64,000 nucleotides of DNA from Tamarix chinensis (taxonomy: Eukaryota > Streptophyta > Magnoliopsida > Caryophyllales > Tamaricaceae), in the NCBI GenBank assembly GCA_030549775.1, contig CM060177.1, positions 33,510,514-33,574,513 on the forward strand, given 5' to 3'. Position 1 is the stretch's first letter; every line of letters starts with the position of its first letter. This document shows, one piece after another, positions 46,138 to 57,979 of this stretch. The notes under the pieces were generated by a model. It had not been told where the DNA came from and searched no databases. It saw only the letters and a program-made list of their open reading frames with translations. Position numbers and translations under genes: made by a program.

Positions 46138-47140
46138 ACAACAACGAACGAACGCCTTGGACGATTGGAGGAGGCCATCACAAACCTTCTAGAGTTTAAT
46201 CAGCATTACCAACCCCCTCATCTAGCCGAGGGCACTGGTGAAGATTGGCTTCGATGGGTCATCAAACATCACTCTCCTACCTACTCTAGCAAGAAGGACC
46301 CGGTAATCCTCGAAGAATGGATCTGAGACATGGACCGCACCCTTGAAGCATTGAATTGCCCACCGGTTCGTCGGTCTAGCATTGTAGCAAATTCCCTTAG
46401 GGGCGTAGCAGACACCTGGTGGGTGGAGCATTGTACCCAAAATAAACCCCCGGCTATGTGGAAGGCATTCAAGACTACTCTTCGCACCAGATTCTATTCC
46501 GAGAATCTAAAGAGGGACAAATTGCAGGAGTTTAGGCAGCTTACGCAAGGATCGATGATGGTTCGGCAGTATGATGATCGTGTCATTGAGCTACTCGGAT
46601 TTTCCCTGGCATCGCCGCCAATGGTGTTCCTGTTCGAGGAAGGATCGAGTGTCATTATGTGCTGACTGCTAGGTGTAGTGCTCTTCACCGATTTAGCAAT
46701 GTTGTATGAATGTGCCCGCATCGCCACCACCTTGATCCAGGAGCAAGATGCCATTCTCAAGAAGCGGAAACACAAAGAATAGAGTTTGAGGAGAAAAAAT
46801 TAGCTACAAAAGGAAAGTAGTAGACATTCGCCGCGAAATCAAAGTAGAGGCCAAGGATCTTCGAGAAGAATTGTGTGCAGATGATGCGACCGTAGTCACT
46901 AAGACAGATATTGTAGAAGCAAACTCATGACCTGTCTAAACTATGGCAGGTGGGGCCGCAGAACTTTCGAGTGTCGAGGACCTTTTTCCCTCTTAGAGAT
47001 CTAAGCATCAGTAGTTCTAGCAACAATCACTTGTTCCAGTCGAGGAGGCAAATCGAGATGTCAAGGGAAGACCTCTGGGTGCTAGATATTTCTCAAAAAG
47101 GAAGCCATTCAGGCGAACACCTGCATGTGATCAACTAGAT
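46138..47140 (+). pseudogene. LARD gag remnant
   Basis: The frame at 46330-46665 encodes a Retrotrans_gag core: VADTWWVEHC near 46408, AFKTTLRTRFYSENLKRDK near 46468, and LTQGSMMVRQYDDRV near 46540. Upstream, a broken frame has the typical lead 'WIRDMDRTLEALNC' with a TGA at 46324 in place of Arg (CGA). Downstream frames decay, with a possible remnant of the NC region around 46900-47100. No protease, RT or integrase follows. The protein, if made, would be a partial capsid. Its family is Ty3/gypsy. Confidence 0.85.
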
Positions 47141-47366
47141 GGAAGCAGACCACCAATTAGATGTCTTTTCGGGAACGTACTTGATCCTCTTACGGATACC
47201 TATTTTGTTGATTTGAATTTTTCTTTAATAAGTTTATTCCTAAAGGGGTAGTTTATATAGGCATTAGCATTATTATGGTCTCCTTAGGCAGTTAGAGCTT
47301 TCCTTCCCTAACCCTAGGCGCTCTTGGAGACTTCGGGGGCGAAGTCTGATTTTAAGAGAGTAGTGA
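47141..47366 (+). other. LARD interior 3' part with possible polypurine tract
   Basis: GACTTCGGGGGCGAAG at about 47329-47344 is the best purine-rich candidate, but it lies over 20 bp from the LTR start at 47367, which is not typical. No coding domain is visible here. Confidence 0.4.
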
Positions 47367-49353
47367 TGAAATGCCCCGAAATTTTTTAATTTTAAAGATT
47401 ATATTTAAATAAAGTTTTATTTGAAAATTTAATTTAATAAATTATTTTAATAAAATAAAAGGAAATTTATTAGGGCGAATTAATAAGAAATTTTATAACT
47501 ATGTTAGGTAAAGGAAATTTGAGTATATTAACTAATTAAAGATTTTAATTTGGGAAATTATTTAAATGAATTATTTTATTCAAATTAAGAAAGATAAAAT
47601 AGTTTCAAAATAATTTTAATTTTATAAATAATTAAATTAAATAAAATTTGAGCGATTTATTAATTTAAAATGGAAATTTTGGAAAATCCTTTAAAAAGCT
47701 TATTTTATCCTAAAAAGGGATTTAAAAATTATTTTATTTAAATATTATTATTTTTAAATATCCTAAATATTCCGATTAATTTAATTGGACCCAACCTAAT
47801 TAATTCTCTTTTCCTTTTTCCCATTTTCCTTTTCTTTCCTTTTCTTTCGTTTTCTTCTTCGCCTGAATTGGGCCTGTTGCGCGGCCCAATTCCTTTTATT
47901 CTTTCCTTTTCCTTCGGCGCAGACCAGTGCGTGCGTCGCCGCCCCCCTTACCTCTCTGTGCTGTGTTTTACTCCTTATTTCTCTCGAACACAATGTTCCA
48001 CTCGTCTTCTTTATATCGTTGCGCGTCAGCCCCAAAACGCCATTCTTCATTCCTTTTTACGCCTAAAACGCATCGTTTCATTTAACTCCTTCCCCCACGC
48101 ACCGAACTGCCCTGTCTCCCTCCCTTTTTCTTTCTTTTCTCTCTCGCGAACCGCCGGTCCAGCCTCCCCCATCTTCTTCTTCCTCCTCCCGCCTGACACC
48201 ATAACCGCCAGCTCCCCTTTCTCCCCGAAAATGGCGCCGCAGGCCACACGTGGCATGAATGGCATTTCTCCCACCCATTTTATTCCTCTCGACACACCCT
48301 TCCATTTGAATTGCCCCACTCTCCATTTCTTCCCCACGTTTGCCCCCATTTCCCTCTCGAAGGCTAGGGAAAATTTTAAATTTGTGCCGCCCGACCAATG
48401 GTGAAACCAACCAATTTTCCCAACAAAATTGATCTCCTGGTAACTTCCCCAACTCAAACCTAACCTCCAAAATTTTAAATACCACTCTTATGGCCTAGGT
48501 TCGGGATTTTTCTTTCCCCGAAACCCTGAGTGTTGACAGTGCGCCACCGCCTCTTTAGACGATTCTTACTCCACCGTTGGCTAACGTCAACGCCTCTTAT
48601 TCCTCCCAATCTCTTCCCTGAAACACCCTCTAATTAACTAAACCATCTACAACCTTCGATTCACCTTGTATAAGCCTTCACAATCGTGCAAAGTTGACTA
48701 GTTATCTTGCCAGAAAATTCCACCCCGAGAGCTTGAACCACCATCCACCACCAAATCCGCCGCTTTTACCACCTTCTAAGCCAACCAATAACTCCTGCTA
48801 AGTCCCCTCCACCGACCTACAATCTTATCTTATTTTTCTCCTCCTCCCTCACCTCTTTTTCTTCATTTTTACCTCACTTAGATCCATTTTCCGGCCACCT
48901 TCAGGAAACACCACCGGTGCCACCCATACCCTCCCAAGGTGAAACCCTAGACCTTTTAAACACTTCCTTTTGATTTATTGATAATTATTCTGCTTTTATC
49001 CAAATTTTTATTTTAATTTGATTTTAATTATTATTATTATTGTTTTCATTTGAATACTAATTGCTAAATTTTGTCGACAGGTTTAGGAGTATTCTTGAGT
49101 TAGATAAGTTATTATTCTCTAATTTTGGTTATTAAAGGGAATTATTACATGTTTACTATTATTATTAATAATATTAAAAATATTATTATTATTAGTGTAA
49201 TTATTTATTTAATATTGTAATTACTTCAGGAGGATTAGAAACCTAAAATTTTAACTAAGTCTCGCACATTTGCTTTTTACAACTATTATTAACCTTTTAA
49301 ACATTATTACTACTTATATTATTATTATTATCTTTATTAACCTTTATATTATA

Positions 49354-49355
49354 CG

Positions 49356-49383
<28 letters not shown>
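49354..49383. repeat. (TA)n microsatellite in LARD 3' LTR
   Basis: Longer than the matching run in the 5' LTR (near 43510-43522), so it changed after insertion. Confidence 0.92.
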
Positions 49384-49390
<7 letters not shown>

Positions 49391-49501
49391 TATCATTATT
49401 AAATTTTTGAATAATGTTATTATCAAATGGAGTGATTTAAGAATTATGGTATTATTAATATTAATATTCTACTAATAAGAGTGTTATTAATAATGTTTTA
49501 C

Positions 49502-49503
<2 letters not shown>

Positions 49504-49540
<37 letters not shown>
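49504..49540. repeat. (TTA)n microsatellite in LARD 3' LTR
   Basis: Pure ATT/TTA run matching 43663-43697. Confidence 0.92.
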
Positions 49541-49541
<1 letters not shown>

Positions 49542-49992
49542 TTGGTGAAGGGTTGAAACATTTATATCACCACCCTTTCAAATGAAAATAATAATTTATT
49601 TGTATTTTTAAGTAATATTTTGTATAGTTAATTATTGTGTAGTATTGTTTTAATTAAAAACCAAATCTTAGAATAATTTAGAGAATAATAAAATTTTATA
49701 AGGGAGCCTAATTCTTGTATGCTTTGATATACTAGGCAAACCCAATCAAATCCCTCAAATGGAATAGCAGCGTGAACCAAGACCGGTGACGTTTTACGTA
49801 AGGGTCTACTAAGGCCATTCATGTGTTTGTATGCACTCTATGTTTGATATGCCATGTATTTTATGTTCATTATTATTAATTATTTCGCATGTGGCATGAT
49901 TGTAGAGTTGAAGTATGTTGGTGTGAATAAACTGTGGCATGAGAACTATGCGTATGTTTATGACATTATTGTATGATATGACTTGAGACATG

Positions 49993-50400
49993 TTGTTAGG
50001 GTTCATGAAATGGCAGGGTGTTAGGGTCTTGCATGAAATGAAATTATGTTAGGGTTTGCATGAAATTACATGATGTAAGGGTTTGCATGGAATGGTATGA
50101 TGTTAGGGTTTGCATAAAATGACCTGTGGTGTTAGGGTTGCATGGAAGCATGTCTACGTGAAGCTAGGGTTTGCATATGAATTAGGGTTTGCATGGAAGG
50201 GTGGTATATGTGAAGCTAGGGTTTTCACATGTGAGGTACGTGGAGTTAGGGTTTGCATGGGAGCTAGGGTTTACATGGAAGCGTGGGTCATGTGTAGTTA
50301 CGGTTTGCATGGGAGCTAAGATTTGCATAGAAATGTGGTTTACGTGGAGATAGGGTTTGCATGGAGTTGCGTTGCATGGGAGTTAGGGTTTTCATGGATT
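49993..50400 (+). repeat. Telobox minisatellite in LARD 3' LTR
   Basis: Same array as 44175-44535, with one or two more GTTAGGGTTTGCATG-type units near 50045-50115. Confidence 0.9.
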
Positions 50401-50499
50401 TAGTCACCCATGTCTGGGCAAATGTTTGTGAATGTCAAATGTTTTTGAATAAAATATTTAAGACACTAATATCTTAAAGTGGAAGATATTGAGACGAGA

Positions 50500-50925
50500 C
50501 CAGCCGATCCACCGGTTAGGAATAGTGGTTAGGGTTTTACCCTATGTGTGACTGATCCACCGGTAATAATAGTGGTTAGGACATAAGGTCCTATGTGTAT
50601 TCAGCCCACCGGTTATAATAGTGGGGGATCCCGAGCTCAATAAAGACAAACCAGATCGTCAATGCTATTAAAAGATACTAGTTACTTATAGTGGAACACC
50701 ATGCGAGTAAGAGCCAAGCTTATCCACCGGTTAGGAATAGTGGTTAGGGTTTTACCCTATGTGTGTCCGGCCCACCAGTTATAATAGTGGGGTGTTCCTG
50801 TTTTCGCATGGATCTGATGCGGACAGGAACCAAGCCGATCCACCGGTTAGGAATAGTGGTTAGGGTTTTTACCCTATGTATGACCGGCCCACCGGTTACA
50901 ATAGTGGGGTGTTCCTATACTCGCA
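50500..50925 (+). repeat. Hairpin array in LARD 3' LTR
   Basis: Hairpins TAGGGT-ttt-ACCCTA (near 50529-50543), TAGGAC-ataag-GTCCTA (50577-50593, perfect), and TAGGGT/ACCCTA twice more. The unit core CCACCGGTTATAATAGTGG is well kept. Confidence 0.9.
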
Positions 50926-51513
50926 TGGATTGATAAAGGCATGATGTGTATCGAATTTTGATAAAAGAAATATTAAATGATTAATCCGGACCTTTTTGGG
51001 CCTTACGTATGGACCTATTGATTATAAGTGATTTCACTTTATGCTTCTATGTATCATATGTGTGGGTTGTAATTGTATGTGATCATTATCCTGCATGAAT
51101 TAATGTGTTATATGCCGGCCTTAGTATTTGGTTACCTTACTCGTAGCGTACTGATCACCCGTTTCATGGGTGCTGCTCATTTCTATGAGCAGAAGGCCTG
51201 TCTGATCTGTTGCAGGTAGAAGATATTTATTTTGATGCTATCGATGTCTACGGGACATTAGGAGGGGCAGAATGGTAGTTGGACTGGATCGATTTCTAGA
51301 GAGACGTGGCCGTTCTCTTTTTAATTTACGACTCATGTTATTTTTATTATGTTTAAGTTGCATAAACAACTTTATCAATGCTGTTTAATTATTATTTAAA
51401 AACAATAGTTGGCATTTCGAATTATGTAAGACTTGCGCATACTTTTATTTTCATTTTTATAAATTTGAATTTATATGGTATTACTGATAATGTTTTCTTA
51501 GTCTTAGCACTTG

Positions 51514-51547
51514 GTACCGGAACGGTAGAAGTGAACTGGTCTGGTAT
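51514..51547 (+). other. Conserved LTR-terminal hairpin in LARD 3' LTR
   Basis: GGTACCGGAACGGT pairs with ACTGGTCTGGTAT by nine Watson-Crick and three G-T pairs, with one A-G mismatch at the same position as in the 18937 copy. Confidence 0.75.
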
Positions 51548-53319
51548 TAAGTGTGGTGGTAACATCCCCAGAATTTACAGTTTTAATTTATGAGTATTGC
51601 TTTTAAAAAAAATAGTGAATTTTGGGGTGTTACAACTATTATGCCGGTGGATCGATCTGGGTCCGGCTTAAAAATCTTCCTCTTTAAGTGATTAGTATTT
51701 TATTCGTGTCTTATTCGATAAACATTACACCCTTGACATGCATGGCTAACTATATCCACACTTATCCTCCCAGGAGGGGCCATCCCATATCTTGGGACTT
51801 TTGCACCCCTTATCATGCCTCGATATCCATTCCCCTTTGCACTTACACATAATGGAAACCAATCCTATGGGTGTGGGTTAAGGCCCAACACCTCATGACA
51901 TCCACTCCACATGCTATCTCTCTCTAGGTTTGTTCCCTTGGAAACCTTAATTGGACCTATGTGGCCCAACTTTCTCTCACTTACACTACCATTATTCCAT
52001 TTATCGTCCCACACCTCGTCTATTTAGATCCAATCCCAAATCATGTCACTTTACCCCTTGATTCCACATGTAACAAAAAAAACCCCTAGTTGGCCACTTC
52101 AACCCTAGTATCTTTCTTCTCCCACAAGTAACCCCTCTCTTTTTTTCCACCCAATATCTCTTCTCTCCCACGACACCCATAATCACCCCTTATACCACAA
52201 TTTCCACTCTTAACCCGTACTCCACTCTCCCTTAATCATTGTTTTGGATTACTACTTTCTCCCAAACCCCTAATTGGGTCCCTTATACACCCTTACACCA
52301 ACCTACGTATTATTTTTCATCCCAACTCTCCCTTTAGCTTATTTACACCCTTAATACAACTTTTCTCACGTAACGATCATCCCCACACAAGTTTTATCCA
52401 ATCCATGCAAACCCTAGAATTCCCATGCATAGTTCTCATCTCTTATTCATTTTGGTCAACCTCATATCCCCTTTAGCAACTCACTTCCCATTTATTTCTT
52501 TTTATCCTTTCATTCCCATATCATAATAACAATCACCCTAGCATGCATGTCCTAGAGGGTTATATCATGTCACAGCACATCATAATCACCAAATATGGAT
52601 ATCACATTCATGTCATAAGAAAAACACATACCACATACCTTAACTCCAAGCTGCGCTACGCATAAAACACGTTAAGGACAATCATGTGATACACAACAGG
52701 ACATGATATATATACAAGCATCCAAGGCATGCAAGTCACATAACACGTAGGGACCTTAGCCACATCCTTAAGAAACACCCATAAGTGGAGGTAAGTAGAG
52801 ACTTACCTAAATCCAAAGCTAGCTAAGCGAGATAAGAGGGAGAGAGAATATTACTAGCTCAAAGATCCACAATAAAGCTTTCTTAGATCACCGATAGAAA
52901 TTGAAACTAGGTTAGGAACTATCTTATCAATTAATAATTCACATATTATAATTAAACAAACGCAAACAAATACAACGATCTTTCTTGGAAAACATGTCCA
53001 AAACTTAGGACTCAAAAGTATAGCTCTATCAATATTTAAGATTAAATATAAATCAAAATGAATTAATACAAATACCACTTGGGACATTTCCAATTAATTT
53101 GGAAAGATAGAGAAAGAATAATCGATTATAAATTAATTTATCGAAAATAGCTTATTCATTAGGTTTTACAACTAAATAGGTAACCCAACCATTTATATAG
53201 AACCAAATCCAAACCGATTAGATTAAAACATAATTTAAATGATTTAAAACCCAAAGATAGAAATCGATTAGATAAAAGACGCATAGCAAAAATTAATTTT
53301 ATAAAATCATCCCCAAAGA

Positions 53320-54240
53320 TTAGAGTTTTTAATGCCTAAACTATGAATCGACCATATCACTTCGATTACCTCAAATTGATAGTTTTAAAGCACAATAAAA
53401 CTAGTTTTAGATAAATCTAGATAATCAATTTCAACAAAACAATCTTCCGACTAGCCAATTCAAGACGATCCGTTTTCAAAATAAGGGTTTTAAAGCCCGC
53501 GACACAAACTCGGGTAATTCAAATCAATTAATTCCTATTAAAGGTATTAGAATACAATTAGGATCATTTCAACTACTTCTATAAATTTAATTTTAGAAAA
53601 ACATCTATACAATTAACCAATTTCATAATCTCACTTGAAATCTAGGGTTTTAGGCCCGAAAATACAATTCGGTTGAATTCTATTAATTTAATCAAATTGA
53701 ATGTTTAGAAATGCAATTAAACACATTTTATAACATATCACAAATTCAATTGATCAAAACCAATAAAAGAAATACCCAATTTAGCACAATTAGGGTTTTT
53801 GAGCCCGGAATACAAATCCGATCAATTCTTACTAAAATATATAAATTGGCAGTTCGAAAGTGTAATTAAATATATTCTAATATAAATTGTATAGTCAATT
53901 GAATAAAACAACCCGATTACACAATCCAATTTAGACCCGCAAGAGTTTTGACCTAAAAATCTAATTCCGATCAATTACGCGCAGCTTTCCCAAATCAACA
54001 CTTCCGATATAAAATTAAATACATTTTAAACAATATTATAAATTCACTTGAGCGGAACGACTCAATTATACGACCCAATTTCATTACACCCAAATTTTGA
54101 CCTAGGAATCAAATTTCGATAAAACCTGCATAAATTTCTCAAATTGACGGTTTCAACATGAAATTAGATACATTTTAAAACAATCTCACAGCACATATAT
54201 ACATTATCAAACAATTAATTTAGCTTATCTCAAGCTAAAT
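53320..54240 (-). repeat. Degenerate tandem repeat of about 150-160 bp in C
   Basis: An anchor of the type AGGGTTTTxxGCCCG recurs at about 53326, 53488, 53648, 53796, 53946 and 54095, i.e. spacings of about 162, 160, 148, 150 and 149 bp. Each unit also holds an AATTAAA(T/C)ACATTTTA-like stretch and CAATTGA-type motifs. Units are strongly diverged. Confidence 0.75.
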
Positions 54241-54289
54241 CATACTCAATTAATCAAATCTATATTAGGGTTTTTCAGAAATTTATACC

Positions 54290-54700
54290 AACGAAAATCA
54301 ACAAAATTGGAGCAAAGGAAGGCCAGGGAAGCTTCGTCGGAGGCTGGGGGTGGCTCGCCGGTCATGACCCGAGCTTGCCGTGGCCAGGTGGCAGCACAAC
54401 CGGCGTGGCTTGTCGCCGCTCCTAGCGGCTGCTGCTGCGCTAGTGGTTGTTGCTACTGCTGCGGTCGAGCTGGCTGCTGCGTCGCCGGTGGCAGTCGTGG
54501 CTGGCGGTGGCGGTAGCCGGCGACCAACGAAGGAGAAGGGAGGAGCTGGGGAGAGGGGGCAGCAGGGCTTAGGGCTACGAACAGGGGGTAAGTCGGGAAT
54601 AGGGAAATAGAAGAGAAGGGAGAGAAGAGAGAAAAGAAAAAGAAGGGGGGGACAGGGTCTCGACGAGTTTGGGCTTCTTCTTTTCTTAAACAAATACATG
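54290..54700 (-). promoter_or_regulatory. GC-rich block of C
   Basis: GC-rich, with GCTGCTGCTGC-like and GGTGGC runs, in the position of the promoter block of the other giant LTRs. The 133-residue minus-strand ORF is Pro/Ala/Thr low complexity and not credible as a gene. No TATAAATA was found. Confidence 0.4.
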
Positions 54701-55215
54701 TATAAAATAAAATACTAAACTTTCCGAGAAACCTTTTTAATTTAAAACTTTCTAAAAATATTAACGATTACTAAAAAACAAATAAATTTAAAGTCGGAAA
54801 TATTTTCTACGGATAAAATTATTAAAATAAGTTTAACTATTTAAACATAAATTCCATAATTTAGATAATATACTTCGTTAATGAAATATAACTCCAAAAT
54901 AAAGTCGTAATCACACGACGAAGTTGTAATCGAGAACGAATCTAAAATATTAAATTCAAAATACGAGAAAGAACGGGAATACATATTTTTAACCGAAAAT
55001 CTAAATCATATGAATATAATAAAATCAATGTCGTGAACGAATTTATTTAGAATGGTTAGCAACGACAACGATTAATTAAATTCAAATATGAATTCGAAAT
55101 CATTGATAAATCCATAAAACGAATCGAAATTAAAATAATTAATTGTTTACATCAAATTACGCTAATAAAATCATTAAACTAAATAGATTTGGATTTAAAA
55201 AATACGGGGTATCAG

Positions 55216-56645
55216 AATAACCCAATAAATGAAAACAAAATATATTTCACCAAAACCATTTTAAAACTCAGACCATGGACTGGTTGACTTGACTCGGCCT
55301 AAACATGACCCGTGTTTGTTTTTCTCCTTTTCGATTTGGGCTTGGCCTTAACTATAGTTGGCCCACTTTTGTCCCTTTTAAACCGTCTATGTTCATGTTA
55401 TCCTTTCCCTAACTCTAATCTTCTTTACTTTACTAGATTTGTTCTCTCTCTCTCTCTCTCTCTCTAATGCTGCTCACCCTTCTTCATCTCTGATCATCCT
55501 TTGTATCGGCTTCTTCCCCTTCTCCTGCTTTCGAAAATATAAGCTGGAGAAATTAATTTCATCCCTTCCCAAAGTCCGAGGATATTAATCTCCTTTTCAT
55601 CATTATTTTCTTTAGGCTTCTTCTTCCCTTTTTTTTTTTACAATCAGTTCATCCCTAAGAAAACATATTTACATCTTTGTAATGGTGATCGATGATGTAC
55701 ATTGTGATTTTTTATAAAATCAGAGGCTGGGCCATTTTTCTACTAAAGTGTCAATTATGACGACAGGTATGGAGATTACTCTAGGTTTGGATAGAATGAT
55801 TATGTTCTCGCAATCCCATTTGGCAATATGACTTAGCTAGTTGGGTTTGCTTAAACTATTATCAAAGCTCCATAGTTACTCAGTTGGCGTTAAAAGGGTA
55901 TATTATTCTCTTTTTTCTTTGATTTTGCCAGTTTGTCATCAATTTTTTCTTATCCTCATTTCTATAGGTGTTTAAATTGGTAGGGATATACCAGTGAACG
56001 CTTAATCTAGGTTGAAGGATTGTAAAAGGCATGGTGGCTCTAGCAGCATTCAGCGCCTTCCCCCTCCCTAGAGTACATGCGCGAGAAGCCACTACTCAAA
56101 ATTCTTGGTTTAATTCACTTGTATATGAGGCATTGGAAACTTCTCTCTTAAGTATCAATTTGTTGGATTTTTTTTTGTAGATGGGTTCGATTAGTTGAAA
56201 TTCGAACATATTTTGTGACATTGTTGTGGCTTTTTGAATATGTGGTGTCAAGAACAAACTATGTGGTTTGTTTCTATTATGATATCTCGTTCATCTAGTT
56301 TTAGTTCTCTATTGTTATTATTATTATTTGTAGTACTATTTTTTTTCCTTTATTACTATTGATATTCTTTTGTCGGTATCAGGTCCTTACTCGAAGTTAC
56401 TCTTGGTTTGCACTATTTTCATTTTTCTTACCGATTCTATTTTTGTGCTTATGCACTAATTCTGTATTCACGTTATTCAAACTGCCTAACTGTTGTTTGT
56501 GTTGGTGTGTCCTCATATATTATACTATTCATGAATGCAGTTATCGATCTTGTTTTCATGAAATACTTGCTTGTTACCTCTTAGTCAGAATTAAAGGAAA
56601 AAAAGGAATTCTTTACTTGGTGCTCCACTTAGTAATTAAGGAAAG
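55216..56645. other. AT-rich spacer with a (TC)n microsatellite
   Basis: A TC run lies at 55443-55465. TCGGTATCAGGTCC near 56371 resembles a decayed initiator-Met primer site and could mark the end of a lost 5' LTR of the gag remnant downstream, but no LTR partner is visible. Other ORFs lack recognisable motifs. Confidence 0.45.
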
Positions 56646-57960
56646 ATGACTACTGATTTCCCTATTGATTTGGTTACATCACTTGTTGAGAAATTTGATA
56701 CCTTAACTAAATCAGATTGGAAATATTGAGGTTAGGATCATTAATGATAATTTTGATCAAAATATAAACCAACATAGAACTCATAATCATAATAATCGAG
56801 ACGTAGAAAATTTATTTCAAGAATCTATGGGTGGTGACGAACAACACAATAATTGGAATTATAGGGTAACCACAATGATTAAGATAGGGGTTTAAACAGA
56901 ATCAAGTTGAAAACCCCTCAATTTCAAGTCCTTAATGATCTAAATGCTTACCTCAAATGGGAACGTAAAATTGAACATTTTTTTTTGTCATAACTACTCT
57001 GATGAAGAAAAAAGGTCAAGTTAGCCATTGTTGAATTTTTGGATTATGCAATCTCTTGGTGGGGTCAGCTTGTTAGGGATAGATAACACAATTATAAACC
57101 TTTTATCACCTCTTGGCCCTAACTTACGTAAATAATGAGGCGTAGTTTCATTGTACCTCATTATACATGTGAGTTACATCAAAAACTTCATTTTCTTAGA
57201 CAAGGTCCTAGATCCATTCCTGAATACTATAAGGAAATAGAACTCTAACAAAGAGGAAGTTGTCATGGCTCACTTCCTTGGGGCCCTAAATTATAGAATT
57301 GCCAACCAAGTGGGCTTACACACTTATTACTATATAGATTAACTTCTTAATTTTGCTAAAAAGGTCAAGAAACAACTAAAATCATATCGAGGTAGTAAAT
57401 GCTCTACTTCTCAAAATAAGAGTGCGTACTTCCATATTCCTAAATCTTCCTCTAGAGTCAAGCCTTGAGCTCCCAAAAACAAATTTAATATAAAAATTTC
57501 TTTAAGTTCTCCCTCTGAAAAGACACAAGGAATTACTAGTCCTAGTAACTCTAGATTATCTCAAAACATCAAATGTTTCAAGTGTTAAGATCTTGGACAT
57601 GTTTAAGCCCAATGTGTTCAAAAATGGGTTATGAGACTTTAAGATGGTGAACTTATTTTGGATTCCAGAAATAAGGACGAAGTACCCCGGTGAGGCTATT
57701 GAATCTAAATCAGATATTGAGTACCCTAATGTTGAGTCTTTTGTTAGCCATAGGTCTCTTAACTCACAAGTTAAAATTGAGGCCAATAGGAGAAAAGGGA
57801 AAACATCTTTAACTCACAGTGATTTGTAAATGAAAGTAATAGCAACCTTATCATTGATAGGGGTAGTTGTGTCAATGTGGCTAGCATAGAACTAGTTTGC
57901 AAGTTGAGTCTTCTTACCATTAGACATCCCCATCCCTATAATCACCGAACGAAACATTAA
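56646..57960 (+). pseudogene. Ty3/gypsy gag-protease remnant (Gypsy III)
   Basis: Broken frames give a recognisable gag: KLKTPQFQVLNDLNAYLKWE near 56908, then AIVEFLDYAISWWGQLVRD near 57020, HYTCELHQKLHFLRQGPRS near 57163, and a zinc knuckle near 57570-57610 (CFKC with stops, GHV, QC). A decayed protease site, LIIDRGSCVNVAS, near 57852 has the Gly after the catalytic Asp changed to Arg. The similarity stops at about 57960. RT and integrase are absent. Numerous stops and shifts show long decay. Confidence 0.85.
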
Positions 57961-57979
57961 CTCCGATTAATCGGTTTGT

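Larger units (their letters stand above)
40876..51634 (+). mobile_element. LARD-like non-autonomous LTR retrotransposon with >4-kb LTRs
   Basis: Two direct copies of one LTR (40876-45786, 4.9 kb including Cassandra; 47367-51634, 4.3 kb) enclose 1.58 kb. The 5' LTR ends GGGGTGTTACA and is followed 3 bp later by TGGTATCAGAGC (45790-45801), a canonical primer site. The interior keeps a gypsy-type gag fragment and no pol. Long LTRs with a small, mostly non-coding interior fit the LARD class, which depends on enzymes supplied in trans. The flanking C sequence has lost a clean target duplication at the left border. Confidence 0.85.
47367..51634 (+). repeat. LARD 3' LTR
   Basis: Starts TGAAATGCCCCG and ends GGGGTGTTACA. 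Collinear with the 5' LTR except for the Cassandra insertion, a longer (TA)n run (49354-49383) and small indels. Confidence 0.88.
39647..55215 (-). mobile_element. C: giant LTR on the minus strand, interrupted by the LARD element
   Basis: The minus strand starts TGATACCCCGTATTTTTTAA at 55215 and ends GGAGGTGTTATA at about 39647 (TGTTACA in relatives). Without the insert (40876-51634) it is about 4.8 kb. Its 3' half (39647-40875 and 51635 to about 52780) aligns with A1, the A2 insert and the LARD LTRs, while its start and 5' half are unlike theirs. No gag, pol or primer site is present, so it is probably a solo LTR. A possible duplication ATAAC occurs at both ends but offset by two bases on the right, so the borders are approximate. 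Confidence 0.65.

Noticed and set aside
54298..54699. Minus-strand ORF of 133 residues
   Set aside because: Ala/Thr/Pro-rich translation of a GC-rich triplet-like block in C. No domain and no similarity in related LTRs.
55880..56092. Minus-strand ORF of 70 residues near 56040
   Set aside because: The plus strand also gives a short open reading, and neither has a recognisable motif or gene context.
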